NCBI GenBank assembly: GCA_961205875.1
Contig: OY540820.1
Span: forward strand, 4,588,001-4,652,000
Source: Sialis fuliginosa
Taxonomy: Eukaryota > Arthropoda > Insecta > Megaloptera > Sialidae
DNA: 64,000 nt
Reading direction: 5' to 3'
The translations under genes were made by a program, and so were the position numbers. Under the pieces are notes generated by a model. It saw only the letters and a list, made by a program, of their open reading frames with translations, made no database searches and had not been told where the DNA came from. Positions 12,329 through 24,671 of the stretch are shown in pieces. The first letter of the stretch is position 1. Each line of letters begins with the position of its first letter.

Positions 12329-12824
12329 GGCGGCTATTACACTATCAAAGAAATGTGATAAAATTTCTTTGATCAAAGAAATATGACAGTGTAATAAGTC
12401 AACTTTTATAATATTTACCTTCATAATATTTCTATGATCATAGTTAATGACAGTCTCTTATATTTGATCAAATGTTTTTTGACAGATAAATCAAAATGGC
12501 GACTACCAAGTTATCACTGACTGTTACAGTTAATATATTAATATCAACATAATCCAGTATTATATGATAATCTTCTTATTGATTATAAAAACTGCAATAC
12601 ACAGTTGTAAATTCAAACCTCGATCGCGTCAACTGACGAACATTCACGCATTGATTATCAAAATACAACAAAAAAGAAGAAAATATCCCTAGATAATACT
12701 AAGAAAATATTATCAAATATTTTATGTAGTGTAATAGAACAAAATCTCGTATTTTATCAAAGAAATATGATCAAATCTTTGTCAAAGATCTTTGAGATAT
12801 TTATTTGATAGTGTAATAGCCGCC
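12329..12824. mobile_element. PIF/Harbinger-type MITE
   Basis: The 496-base element has inverted ends GGCGGCTATTACACTATCAA and a right end finishing in GTGTAATAGCCGCC. It is flanked on both sides by TAA, the three-base target duplication typical of PIF/Harbinger. The interior repeats the TTTGATCA/ATCAAAG motif in both orientations and has no transposase. Confidence 0.9.
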
Positions 12825-13458
12825 TAACACACACATATGTATAAATTGCAAGCTTTCGAAGATACCTAATTTAAAAATTATTCTATTAAATTTAAATTAA
12901 TTTTTGAAGAATATTATTTGGCACCATTTGTACTTTCCCAAACTTGGGAAAGTACCAATTATTTAAATCATTTATTCAATGAGTGCTTGTAAAAAAGACT
13001 GATGAACAGGGGCGAAGCAGTGCTTCCCTTACTTTATGGTCAAATTAATACAAAACTGTTTTTTCAATTAATAAATAATTTTAAAATATTATTAGAATAT
13101 TCATTAAACCTTTAAGTTTTTTGTCGATCTGTTAAACCCGATTTAGCAAAAAATATTGCTAAATATAAACAATGTTAATTTTTTTTTAAATCTAAGAAAA
13201 ATTGATTATTTGATAGCCGCTAATTAACAAATCTTTATTCAGCAACCCAGTAAACTGTTTATAAGGTATTTTAGGGCAAGGGTTAATGCTTGATGTTTAT
13301 TTTTTCAAACTATCTATTTTTCTTGAATATTTTCTTCAAATTCTTGTAAAAATGATTAATTTTTATGAAAAAAGTGCAAGTACTGTTAGGTCAATCTGAA
13401 ATTAGTACACCACTTTGGTCGTGTTTTTGATAATGATGTGTCTTAACTTAAACACTAA
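12825..13458. other. AT-rich non-genic stretch
   Basis: No gene or defined repeat is seen, apart from a short inverted pair around CCCAAACTTGGG near 12,937-12,948. Confidence 0.5.
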
Positions 13459-13536
13459 TGTCCGGTATCATAAAGGACCTAACAAATTTGTTAGCTAGCA
13501 AGCAATTTCAACTGAGATATCAAACTTATATGATAG

Positions 13537-15679
13537 TACGTCTGGTACGTAAAAAAACCCGGCACTTTTTGATTGGGGTATGACACTTTCTGTGCTCATA
13601 GATAAGGTCAAAAGAATAATTTTCAGATAGGGAGCCACTTTAAAATCCGTGTAGAACACCATTATATCGGCTATTAAAGATGGCCCCCACCGTTTTTATT
13701 AAATTGACTGTATCTGAGCTCCTAGTCATCTGATTTCAATTTTCTTTTGTTTGTTTTAAAGTTCTTATTGAGTAGATTATTTTTTGTCATTATTCATTTT
13801 TCTCTAAATCTTAAGGGTTCCCCACAATTTTCGAAAATCTGAAAATGTTACTTTTTTTAAGAGCTTAATTTTTATATAACTTTTTTATTGTGCCCAATAT
13901 CATTTTTTTACATCATACAAAAAAGAAAGACATTTTTTTCTGCGTTCCATTGATAACAAGATAATACTGCTTTAATTAACAACTTCTTTGGAAAAAGTGT
14001 GTTAAACTAAGAAAAATTGACTATTTTTGGATCATTCCATGTCATGTTTACCTTTTATCATATGAAATTTTATGTTGGGATCAATTTTCTCATATGGTAT
14101 AGCTAAAAAATTAAAAAATCTGTCATGGATGTCACTGAACTTTCTTATACAATAAAAAAATGTACGTGTATCTACTAATATAAAACAAATAATTTTGGCT
14201 TACTGATGACAGATATAAAAAAATTAATAGAACATAAAGTATAGATAATAACGTGCTCTACATATTTTGTTATAAACATTTCATTCTGTCATGAACTTGT
14301 TAAAAAAAATAGAAAAAAATAAAAAATTAAATAAAAAATATTTTTTTTTAATTGGTAAGAGATACAAAAAAATTAATGGAACATAAACTATAGAAAATAA
14401 GGTTCTCTACATTTTTTGTTATAAACATTTCATTCTGTCATGAACTTCTTAAAAAAAAATGGAAAAATTAAAAAATTTAATAAAAAGGATTTTTTTTAAT
14501 TGGTAAGAGATACAAAAAAATTAATAGAACATAAACTATAGATAATAACGTTCTCTACATTTTTTGTTATAAACATTTCATTCTGTCATGAACTTGTTCA
14601 AAAAAAAATTGAAAAAAATAAAAAATTAAATAAAAAAGATTTTTTTTTAATTGGTAAAAGATACAAAAAAATTAATGGAACATAAACTATAGAAAATAAC
14701 GTACTCTACAACTTTTATTTCAATAATTTATTTCTGCTTTAAACCATTTCGAATATAATTGAAAAAAACGATTATAACCTCAAAATCATTTTTTGAGAGG
14801 AATTGAACATAACATAAATTATAAATAATAATATTATAAGTAAATTATTATTTAAACATTTTCTTCCAACACGTACCGTTTCAGAAATATTTCGAATAAT
14901 TACAAAAATTACAAGAGTAAATATCCATTTCCGGTTTTAAAAACATCTGGTTTTCTTTTTTAAAACAAATTAATCCTTAATATAAAATTTTACCCCTCTA
15001 TGTACTGCCATTTTTGAGTTCCAGCGTTTACAGACAAACAGATACACACACAGACAGACAGACAGACATGATGATAAAAATAGTCAGAATTGATTCAGGG
15101 AAGGTATAAATGAACATTTCCATCAAAATCTCGAATCCGAGAAACCAATACAGGTCAACTTGACTTGGAATGATCCAAAAATAATCTATTTTTCTTAGTT
15201 TAACACGCTATTTCCAAAGAAGTTGTTAAGTAAAACAGTATTATCTAGTTATCAATGGAACGCAGACAAAAATGTCTTTCTTTTTTATATGAAGTAAAAA
15301 AAAATTATTGGGCACAATAAACAAGTTATATAACAATTAAGTTTGTAAGAAAAGTGAAATCTTCAGATTTCGGAAAATTGTGGGGAACCCTTAAAATTTA
15401 GAGAAAAATGAATAATGATAAAAAAGATTTCTTTTAATAAGAACTTTAAAATAAACAAAATAAAATTGAAATCGGATGATTAGGAGCTGAGATACAGCCA
15501 ATTTAATAAAAACCGTGGGGGCCATCTTTAATAGCCGATATAACAGTGTTCTACACGGATTTTAAAGTGGCTCCCTATCTGAAAATCTTTCATTTGACCT
15601 TATATATGACCACAGAAAGTGGCATACCCCAATCAAAAAGTGCAGCGTTTTGGCTTTATTTGCCACGAACCAGACGTAC
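13537..15679. mobile_element. Long fold-back element nested in the PIF/Harbinger copy
   Basis: The termini GTACGTCTGG and CCAGACGTAC start arms of roughly 600-700 bases that are reverse complements with scattered differences (for example GTTCCCCACAATTTTCG on the left and its partner on the right). Flanks TATGATA and TATGACA suggest a target duplication of five to seven bases. The central part carries a tandem array at 14,210-14,720. No transposase is recognisable. Confidence 0.85.
14210..14720. repeat. Tandem array of about 150-base units
   Basis: About four units begin near 14,210, 14,362, 14,509 and 14,659. Each contains ATACAAAAAAATTAAT, GAACATAAACTATAG and (in the first three) CATTTCATTCTGTCATGAAC, separated by A- and T-rich linkers. 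The array lies in the asymmetric centre of the fold-back. Confidence 0.88.
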
Positions 15680-15941
15680 TATGACAGTTCTTTTGGAGTT
15701 TGTTGATGATTTTGACAAGTTTTGCGCACGCGTTGTAGGTAAATACCAACGGTATTAAAACAGTGGTGATGTTATGAAAATTATTTTGTACGATCAAAGA
15801 TGCCAACTGTGTTACAATTAGTTGAAGTGTCACTGCTCTAAATTCCATAACTAATCCATAGATACTAGTACAGAATTAATACCCCATTTGAATGTAATTG
15901 CTAGCTAGCAAATTTTGTTAGGTCCTTTATAATACCGGACA

Positions 15942-17418
15942 TAACATAAGCTAGCACAAGTGAACTAAAGTACAACTTGTACAACCTATCGCTCAGAGGT
16001 AGTTTTTTTTGTAGTATTAAATTAGCACTAATATACATATATAATATATAGCACTAAATATATTTATGCGAATTTCGTTTTCGAGCGAACAATTCGACGC
16101 TTGTTTACATATTAAAAGTCTTAAGTCAACACTCACTTATGCTTATTTTCGTATACATTGATAAATAATTGCTTCTGAATTGTCTAATGCGGGTTATAAA
16201 TTAGCACTAAATGTTTGACACCTGATTTGTTAAGATTTGTCCTTATTTTACTTGAGTGTGCTGGCTTAAATCTTAAGCTGGCACACTCGCTCGTCATTTT
16301 TTTAATAAAAGAGTTACAAATTATTTTTTTGCGTATTAAATTGGCATTAAATAGACTCTAATTTAGTACTATTCTTTAATCGATGTATGCTTCATTTGTT
16401 GTGCTAATTTATAATTTATAATGTAATTCTATACTTATTGTATTATATTTATTTAAATGAATACAATTGACCTATAATAATACAACAACGTTAATGACAC
16501 GATGATTATTGATTAAATGTGCATATCAAATTCCCATTGATATTTAGAAAACCGTGAATGTAAAATTGGCTGTTAGTTAAAGGTCAAGTTCAGTGATTCG
16601 GGTAACGTTTATACCGCACGTGAAGTTAGGGAAATACTAACGTTAGACATTAGTCCAGGCTGGCTAGGCTAAAAAGTACTAAACATATATGAAAAATGTT
16701 ACTTTTTTATGGTGGGAATCGATTATATAATTAAGTCTTTGAGAACACATACATCATTGTACAAAAATAAAGGTTTGACAAAAAAAATTTATTGTTATCA
16801 AAGAGAAGCATGATTCCTTTATTAACAATTTAATAAAACAAAAACAATTGAAGTTATCAGATCCTAATTTTCAGTGAATGTTCTGTACTACAAAATGTTT
16901 ATTTTCCAGGGGTACCAACTTAAAAAACGTTAAACTTTATTAGTTATTACTGCTTGAAAAAGTGTTTTTTCAGCCATCTAATCAGTGTAGCGGATAAACA
17001 AATGAATTTTTTTTATTTTTTCAAAATGAAGAATGTAGAGAATTTTGTAGCGAATAACTTTTTTTTGTATAATACTTATTTAGACCACTATTTAGCAAAA
17101 AACAGAAAATCTGAAGAATTTTGAAATTGAACCATGGTTAACTCCTGTCGCGGACAACCAAAATCGGAGCAAATTTAGGGTATTATTCTTCACCACTTTT
17201 GTAACAAAACCTGTAAGTATTAAAACTGTACGCAAAAATAATCTGTTTTAGCCTCCACAGTCTGGACTACATTGGGTTATGGAACGTTCGTTTTTCATAC
17301 AAAACATATAAAACGGATGGACAAAAACGTCTCGTATTTCAAGATATACAGGATGACCCATTTTAAGTGTCCACCCCTTTTAACTTTTTATGACGAGGTT
17401 CTATCGAAAAACATTTCA
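15942..17418. other. AT-rich stretch with a repeated short motif and a hairpin
   Basis: Four to five copies of TTAGCACTAAAT or close variants lie between about 16,018 and 16,350. A hairpin with stem GAGTGTGC/GCACACTC lies at about 16,254-16,289. A block near 16,928-16,985 also occurs in a TMEM161 intron at 58,320-58,375. No protein-coding gene is seen. Confidence 0.55.
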
Positions 17419-17975
17419 GACAATCGGCCAATAGGTTTCAAAATGGTGGACATTTAAACTAATTATTAGTATAATTTATTTATTAATATATCTTTTGTGT
17501 CGTAGTACTTATCATTCTGTAATCATTAGCAAGTGTCCATCACTGCATGCTCATTACTGGTTATACGTTTGCCATTACTGGAGAAAAAACATGAACAAAA
17601 TAAAAGGCTATAGTTTAAAAAAAACTATATTTGCGGACTTTGGTAGTTGAATTGATTAAATAAAGAGTTACTTGTTTTATTAGTAACATGAGTTGATGAG
17701 AATTACAAAAAAGAAGCCCGTCAATCACATAAACAGTAAACCTTGCTCTTATAGCGGCCATAACTGGTGCTAGTACTGGAGAAAAAACATGAACAAAATA
17801 AAAGACTATAATTTAAAAAATATAGGTAGGTACTATGTATATTTGCGGACTTTGGTAATTAAATTGATTAGATAAAGAGTTAGCTGTTTTATTAGTAACA
17901 TGAGTTCATGAGAATTACAAAAAAGAAGCCCGTCAATCACAAAAACAGTAAACCTTGCTCTTATAGCGTCCATAC
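17419..17975 (+). mobile_element. TAAGGTA-family MITE with an internal tandem duplication
   Basis: The left end is missing. The 3' part is present twice in direct tandem: about 17,575-17,774 and 17,775-17,975, each beginning TACTGGAGAAAAAACATGAA. The two units differ by few bases, so the duplication is recent compared with the element. Confidence 0.85.
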
Positions 17976-20083
17976 ATGTTTTCCAAGCAACTCAAAATTT
18001 AAAACTGCGTAAGTGTTTATTTATTACAATATTTTATACATCTGTTGCAAATATTCCAAGAAAATGTTCAATTAATATAAATTCCTTATTAAAATTTAAA
18101 AAGTAAATTGATTTCTGAATGAATTTCAAATTCAAAAGTAATCATATTGATGTAGTCGACAAAAATTTAATCGCAGACTCAGTGAGCTTAAATATTGAAA
18201 AACAATCTAACTTTGAAAATACATTTTTAATAAAACTTCTCGAGCAAAATCCCACTTGATGATTCAGTCAAGTTTATAAACAAGAAAATTCTTTAACGAA
18301 TTACACGAAATTATTGTGTTTGAATACGATTATAATCATGACAACGTTTCTGGTTTATTCGATCGTGTTTTTATTTACTTCGAAATTTTGTTCAAATGGA
18401 ATTTAAATTCTGAAAATGTATATTTTATTACATTAGATTAACAACTCATCTATATACAGGGTGGTCCGGTTTGGGATACAGATATTTTAGGAGCTCATTG
18501 TGAGTAAAAAATTGTAGATAGGGTCAGACTCACGGACGGACAGACAGACACGGAACGACGTGAAACGGATAGAACAATTTAAAATTTTGAAATCGGAGAA
18601 CATTTTTTTTGTCTCAATCTGAAACGATCACAAAGCTTCTCGTATCTGCAATATTGCGAGGTTAATCCTTAATATATATAAAGCTCAACGTCTCTCTGTC
18701 TGTCCGTTAGTGCGCTTATCACTCGAGAACCACTTATCCGATTTACGTGGTTTCTTTTTTAATTCATAGGTACATTCTCTGGCCAGGTTATAGGCTATAT
18801 TTTGTTAGGTAACATAACAACTAAGCAGTGACGATAATAGTAAATCAAGTCGGAAAAAATTTTGCCGTCGGCGTGCCATTTTGCAATACGCTGCCTAAAC
18901 CGTTCAATATTGAACAAAATAATGTTTTAAAGAACTGTGTAGAATCAAAAGATCTACAATAAAGTCAGCAACACCATATATCTAACTGTTATATTTAAGC
19001 CACAATGACTGCTTTTATGTTACAAAGAAAATTAAAAATATTTAGATTTTGTTTACGTGGACTTTGACCTGCATAACATTAATCCTTATCGAAACAAATG
19101 ATTTCATCGTTATCAGTACTTAATGTAGATATAATTTGCCCTTTACAGAATCTAATTTGGTATTTTCGTTTAGGAAATAACGTGAAATATACATACAATA
19201 ACATATTATGTATTTATTTTTGTAAATTTTGTTTTTTCTTTCTTTAGACTTATTTTACACTGTACTACAGTACATGAAATAATTAATAAAATATTATTAT
19301 TATTATTATTATTCGCGGCAATTCGCTCGAACTATGATGAAGTGTCGCGGGGATAGGGAAGATTCTTCGCTCGCCCGGCAGTTGTTTATTTTGTTTTCAA
19401 TCATTAACTTTTAAATTTAAACAGAACAAAAATTATTTCTAATTTTTGTTCTGATTTGTTTTTTTTTAGGTACGTTAGGTTTTGATTAGTTATTATTACG
19501 ATAATAATTAATTGTGTTTGAACATAATTCAACTATATTTTTCAAAAATCCTAAACAATAATTCCGAAGTCCAAGCGGACGTATCCGCGCCTGCCCAGCT
19601 AGTTTATTATAAATTGATTTTATCATTCAAAATAATTGATATATTTTTTCAATGTCGGGATGATATGTCTTTGGCATGGCGTTCGGATATACATAATTAT
19701 TCCGGAGCTAAACGGTTAGAGTTTTGTTACGAGTCTTATCTCACTGATATATGTAAGTCGACTGGATTGGTTATTTGTTATTTGCTTTTCTGATCTCTCT
19801 GCGTTCTGAAGATCGGTAAAGTAGGATAGTTAAAAGCTTTTCTCGATCCTAAATCCGGTCTAAATCGGTAAATATATATTTTCCAGATTTAAATATGATC
19901 GGCCTCTGAAAACAATCATTATGTGTTTATGTTTCTAATAAAAGTGATTTTAAATCGATATATCTTCGGCGATACTAGAGGGTAAAGTCATAACCTGCTT
20001 CTTTTAGAAGGTTATAATTTTTAATTTCAAATTGTAAACTAATTTGAATAAGGTCAAAACTACATACATACATACCGCAGAAG
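17976..20083. other. Non-genic stretch with repeat-family ends
   Basis: No gene is seen. A fragment of the 60,040 fold-back family lies at about 18,520-18,660. From about 18,672 to 19,060 there is a copy of a family starting near CTCAACGTCTCTCTGTCTG and containing GCGCTTATCACTCGAGAACC; its second copy lies in the receptor gene's third intron. A Helitron- or LINE-like end is possible near 19,600 (GCCTGCCCAGCTAGTTTATT). The ATT microsatellite at 19,294-19,312 is minor. Confidence 0.55.
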
Positions 20084-20945
20084 CATGGGCGCCGGCAGAA
20101 TTTCTTCCAGGGAGGTGCATCTAGATATATAAAATTAAAATATATATAAAATAATAAAAAAATTTAAAAAAATAAAGAATAATAATTTTGTAATTTTTTT
20201 TTTTTTTTTTTTTTAAATAAAGTACTTTTCAGTACTTTATATAAGTACTTTTCAGTACTTTATATCATTGCGATCTAGTCACATAGACTAATAAACAATT
20301 TTATTCTATCCTAAATTAATAAAAGTACTTAATTCTAAGAGTTCACCCATTAGTGTCTCTCAGTTTCTCTTTGTCTGACGTGAACACATTTTTCTTGTGC
20401 ACTAAGTCTGCATTTAACACTAACACATACATTAGCACTTACTCTGCTTTTCACTAACGATTAAACTAACTCAAATGGTTTTTTCCTTTTGAGTCTGCGC
20501 ACTATGCCTGTGTTGTCCAGGAGTTGGCTGGCCTCAACGTTCTCATGATGTCGAAGTCTTTCTTCATGTTTTTGTGCAAATCTCTGGATTTCGCTAGCTA
20601 CAGCTTCCACTCCTAGGTCGTTATGGAGGTCGTTGTTTCTTATGTACCAAGGTGCGTCGACAATATTCCTTAGTACTTTATTCTGAAATCGTTGTATTAT
20701 ATTTATATTACTTTCTTTGGTACAACCCCAAAGTTGTATACCGTATATCCAAACAGGTTTAAGTGTAATTTTGTAATAACAATAAACTTGTATTCCATTT
20801 AGCATGACTAAAAAAAAAAAGGTCCTCACTTTTATATTCTGACCTGAATTTTAAATTAAAAATTGTATTTCTTAATTTTTTTGTTTTTTCTATTTTGCCA
20901 GGGGGGTGCAAGTGCACCTCCTTGCACCCCCTCCCGGCGACCATG
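20084..20945. mobile_element. hAT-type element containing a LINE fragment
   Basis: The ends CATGGGCGCCGG and CCGGCGACCATG are inverted and flanked by a perfect 8-base duplication, CGCAGAAG (20,076-20,083 and 20,946-20,953). The middle is interrupted by the tail of a Jockey-type LINE (20,461-20,778, minus strand). A run of A followed by GGTCCTCA near 20,812 is shared with other hAT elements in this window. Confidence 0.9.
20461..20778 (-). pseudogene. Jockey-type LINE reverse transcriptase, C-terminal remnant
   Basis: The frame encodes about 105 residues including LKPVWIYGIQLWG, IIQRFQNKVLR, NDLGVEAVASEIQRFA and a final RRLKRKKPFELV before a stop. These are the hallmarks of the C-terminal end of Jockey-clade LINE polymerases, which normally are far longer. 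Only the tail is present, as expected from 5' truncation on insertion. It lies inside a hAT element, so the LINE inserted into that element or the element captured it. Confidence 0.85.
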
Positions 20946-22249
20946 CGCAGAAGCATTAAATCGTTTTTGTATCTTATCTTGATTGTCCTAGGGCACATCT
21001 TAGAACCCCGTGTCATCCATATCCGGTGTAGTTTTGTAAAAAAATTTACTAACTAAATATTAAAGCCAACCAAAAGGGAAAAAATATAACATGTAATTTA
21101 TAATTTAACAAAATAAAATAATCATTTTTTTAAATTTAATAAAGATATTTTTTATACTGGTACATTTGTTTGTTGGTCATTATTTTAACTAAAAAACAAA
21201 ATTAGTTATGCATTCCAATTATAAAATTAAATTTATACAAAACGAAAGTTTATAAAACAAAGAAAGTTTTTTTTTATATTTTCAGGTTTGAAAATATACA
21301 GTTTTATTGTTAACGTACTTTTCAATTAAATTATAAAAGAAAAAATATATTCACACTTAGCTGGCTAAAAGAAAATTAACATAAATTTGCCTCAAGCTAT
21401 TTAAATATTAAACATATCAAAAACTTTTTGTTTCTTTACAGTCAAAAATTATACTGTTTCCTTGGTCTAAACAGAGAACACGAAAGTGCGTCAAACAGAA
21501 ATCAAATGGACTATTTCTTGCAGCTCATTTTGAGATATCTATTAGTGGTAGAGAGTTCAAACTGAGCTTTTTTTATTCGTAATGTAGTCTAGTATAAATT
21601 AAGTTTGTGATTTTTTTCACCAGAGTAGTTAAAAAAATGTGTGAGATGATATACTGAGATATTAACTATTAACTTATTTGTTAATTTATCAATTTTAATT
21701 TATTAATAATCGGAGAAGGGGGTCTCGACGATCTTAGGGCATTTGATTGTCTTAAAGTTAATAATGTAAGCTATATTTTAGGATCGCGCCAAGCTGAGAT
21801 ATGTATTAACTATTCAACTTATCTATTAATTTATCATTTTTAATTGACATTTTCGGTGATTTTTTAAAGGGAAAGAAGGCGGAAAAATAAATCTCACAGA
21901 CTTACTAAGGCCTGTCTATAACTATATTTCGACTTTTCAAACTTCATGTATTTATTTATACATAAAAATGATTATATAAGATAAAAAATACACAGTAATT
22001 TAAAGAAAACATACATGTATGTGTGTTATATCTGTAAATACTACGTTCCTTTTAATATAAAAAAATATCTGGGCTTTCTTCGACGAACTTTTTCCTTTAA
22101 GGTAGTTCTCGTGTTACAGTACTATCAAAAAATTACGCTCACAATACAATGGTAAAATATCGAAAATAATTGCGTTGCCACAGAGAATTTTTCTATATAC
22201 CCAAATAATAATAATAATAATAATAGGCTCCGCTATTTGAGGTAGGGGA
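20946..22249. other. AT-rich non-genic stretch
   Basis: No gene is seen. Two related blocks around AACTTAT..TTAATTTATCA (about 21,661-21,703 and 21,808-21,850) hint at a small internal duplication. Confidence 0.5.
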
Positions 22250-23690
22250 GCTATATATAATAAATAAATGCTTTACTTCAGGAAAATTTCCAGAACCACT
22301 TAAACTCGCCATTGTCAAACCCATATTTAAAAACGGTGATCCTAGCCAAATCAATAACTACCGTCCCATATCCATCCTAAGCAACATTTCCAAAATATTA
22401 TAAAAATCCATATACAATAGAATAAATAATTACTTAACAAAATTTAAAATAATATCAAAATGCCAGAACGGTTTCTTCACGGGTTCCTCAACATCTATAG
22501 CATTATTCAAAATACTAGACATAATTACCAATGCGTGGAACAATAAAAACATACCCCTAGCAGCCTTATTCGATATGTCTAAAGCCTTTGACTGTATTAA
22601 TTTACAATTATTTGAAACCAAATTAGAAAAATACGGAATACGCGGCCAGGCCGGTAAATTGATTGTATCGTACATGACGAATAGAGCGCAGTTAGTGGAA
22701 ATAGATATAAACGGTTATACTTCTATATCGCAAGTGCCGAGATCTGGTATTACATACACACAAATCCGAAGGCACGCCGCAGGGATCTATCCTATCCCCA
22801 TTATTATTCAACATTTACATTAACGATTTAGCTGACAACATTAAAAAACATTTAATTTTGTACGCGGACGATATAACAATTATCTATAATGAAATACACA
22901 CTGAAAATATCACTACAAAAATAAATGACTCTTTAAGATCCCTAATAGGCTGGACATCTAGCAACGCATTAAAAATAAATATTGAAAAAACAAAATACAT
23001 CAGATTTGGAGAATTTAATGACCTAATTAATAAAATAACACTTGACACAAACAACGAAATCCCACTAGAACCTTCTGTCAAATTACTAGGAATATATGTT
23101 GACCAAAACTTAACTTGGAAACCACATATTGACTACATAACTAATAAAATATCCAAATTCTGTTTCTTATTACGCAGCATGAAAACTAAAGCACCGATAG
23201 AAGTCTTATTAAACAATATTTATCACTCGTTTATAATTTCTAACATACGCTACGGAATAATTATATGGGGCAATACAAACTATCTAAATAACCTATTTAA
23301 AATACAAAAAAAGCATTGCGAATTATAAACGGTAACAGTCCTAGAGATCCCTGTCGGCCTATCTTCAAAAAAAAAGTACCAACCCTACCCAGCTTATACA
23401 TATACGAATGCGCAGTGTTCTTCAAAGGCAATTATGATCTTTTCGCGGAAAATTACCTAACACATAACTACAATACAAGAAATAAAGACTCCTGCAAAAT
23501 ACACCAAACATCACTAACAACCTTATACAAAGCACCTTTCAATTCAATAGTCAAAATATATAACAACTTACCCACATATGTACATAAAAAACTTACAGAC
23601 AAATAAATTTAGAAAACATCTAAAAGAATTCCTGTTGGATCATTGCTTTTACAATATCAAGGATTATCTTGAAAATAATTTCAAATAATA
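22250..23690 (+). pseudogene. LINE (Jockey/CR1-like) reverse transcriptase remnant
   Basis: Translation gives the ordered reverse transcriptase blocks: KPIFKNGDPSQINNYRPIS, NGFFTGSSTS, AALFDMSKAFDCIN, a damaged GVPQGS block, LYADDITI with the catalytic YADD, LLGIYVDQNLTWKPHIDYI, and the C-terminal RPIFKK...LPSLYIYECAVFF and HNYNTRNKD. At least one stop (near 22,402) and shifts near 22,760, 23,320 and 23,600 break the frame. The endonuclease part is absent, so the copy is 5' truncated and dead. It ends close to a TTTA-rich tail near 23,860. A related tail lies at 56,095-56,360. Confidence 0.9.
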
Positions 23691-24584
23691 CGAATACATC
23701 TGATTTATTTTCCTTTTCTTTCATTTATATAAGTATTCTAGTTTTTCTGTTTTAATTTCAATTTCAATTTTATTTTTTATATTATTATACTATACCATGT
23801 AGTGAATACTATACTATACTATACATACCATGTAGTGAAAAAGAATAAAATGTTTATTTATTTATTTATTCTCGTTTATTGTTTAATTAAGTCGTCTATA
23901 CAGATTAGGTATTACAAACACACTCATACTATGAATATATTTTCTCAAATTACAAACACATCAATAAATAGAGTCACCAGCCGCGCGCACCTGCAAACAA
24001 TTCAAGAAAATTCGCTCTCTATCGTATACAAATCTAACTGCACACAGTGTTGCCAGATTTATTCTATTCAATTCGTCGATATGCCGATTCTTTTTTAAAC
24101 TTTAATATTTTCCACGGTTGTATTAGTACGTATTAGGGCCGTTTTCTTAATTTTATGATTAAACACTTCGACAGATTTTGATAAAAAACTACCAAACTGC
24201 AAAGGGTTATTATTCTAATATGTGATAAAAAATTCAAAAAGATTGACCGTTTTGTATTTGAAATACAATACAAAAACGACCTTTAAATACCATGATAAAT
24301 ATGTACAATAAATTACCCAACCAATTAAAGAACCTGTCATACACTTGTTTTAAAAAAAACATATGAATATATATTTAAAAGCAGTCTTTTTATTTTATAG
24401 GTGATTTTTATGCTGACTGTTACAGTTTTTCAACCCAGAATTTAGATTTATTTCTAACCTAACCATGACCTTTTGTATCTTCTCTGAGAGATTCTTGCAA
24501 ATAAAATTTATTATTATTATATACATATTTTGATATTTTAATTACTATGATGAGTGTATAACAAATCTATTTTTATTGTTTCAG
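23691..24584. other. Upstream region and 5' intron of the receptor gene
   Basis: No gene is seen. The stretch ends in a convincing splice acceptor (TTTTATTGTTTCAG, last base 24,584), so at least one 5' UTR exon of the receptor gene must lie further upstream. I could not place it or its promoter. Confidence 0.5.
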
Positions 24585-24589
24585 ATTTA

Positions 24590-24670
24590 ATGAATATTTC
24601 CGACCATGAATCTACATTCAAATCTATTTACTTCAATTATTATCATATAAAGATTAAAAATAAAGACTAG
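24590..24670 (+). promoter_or_regulatory. Upstream ORF in the receptor 5' UTR
   Basis: A 26-codon reading frame begins six bases into the exon and stops with TAG one base before the main start codon. Termination so close to the main ATG could lower or tune initiation there. That it is translated is an inference. Confidence 0.55.
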
Positions 24671-24671
24671 A

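Larger units (their letters stand above)
13459..15941. mobile_element. PIF/Harbinger-type MITE split by a large fold-back
   Basis: The outer ends are TGTCCGGTATCATAAAGGACC and its near reverse complement, flanked by TAA on both sides. An uninterrupted 332-base copy at 37,670-38,001, flanked by TTA, shows the original form. In the copy here a 2.1 kb fold-back (13,537-15,679) has inserted after CTTATATGA. The outer element itself is non-coding. Confidence 0.88.

Noticed and set aside
14210-14720. A CRISPR-like or satellite array.
   Set aside because: The repeats are about 150 bases, AT-rich and contiguous without unique spacers, inside a transposable element.
15546-15848. Overlapping open frames on both strands of about 70 codons.
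   Set aside because: They lie in the arm of a fold-back and the adjoining MITE; the same frame recurs in the MITE copy at 37,702-37,908.
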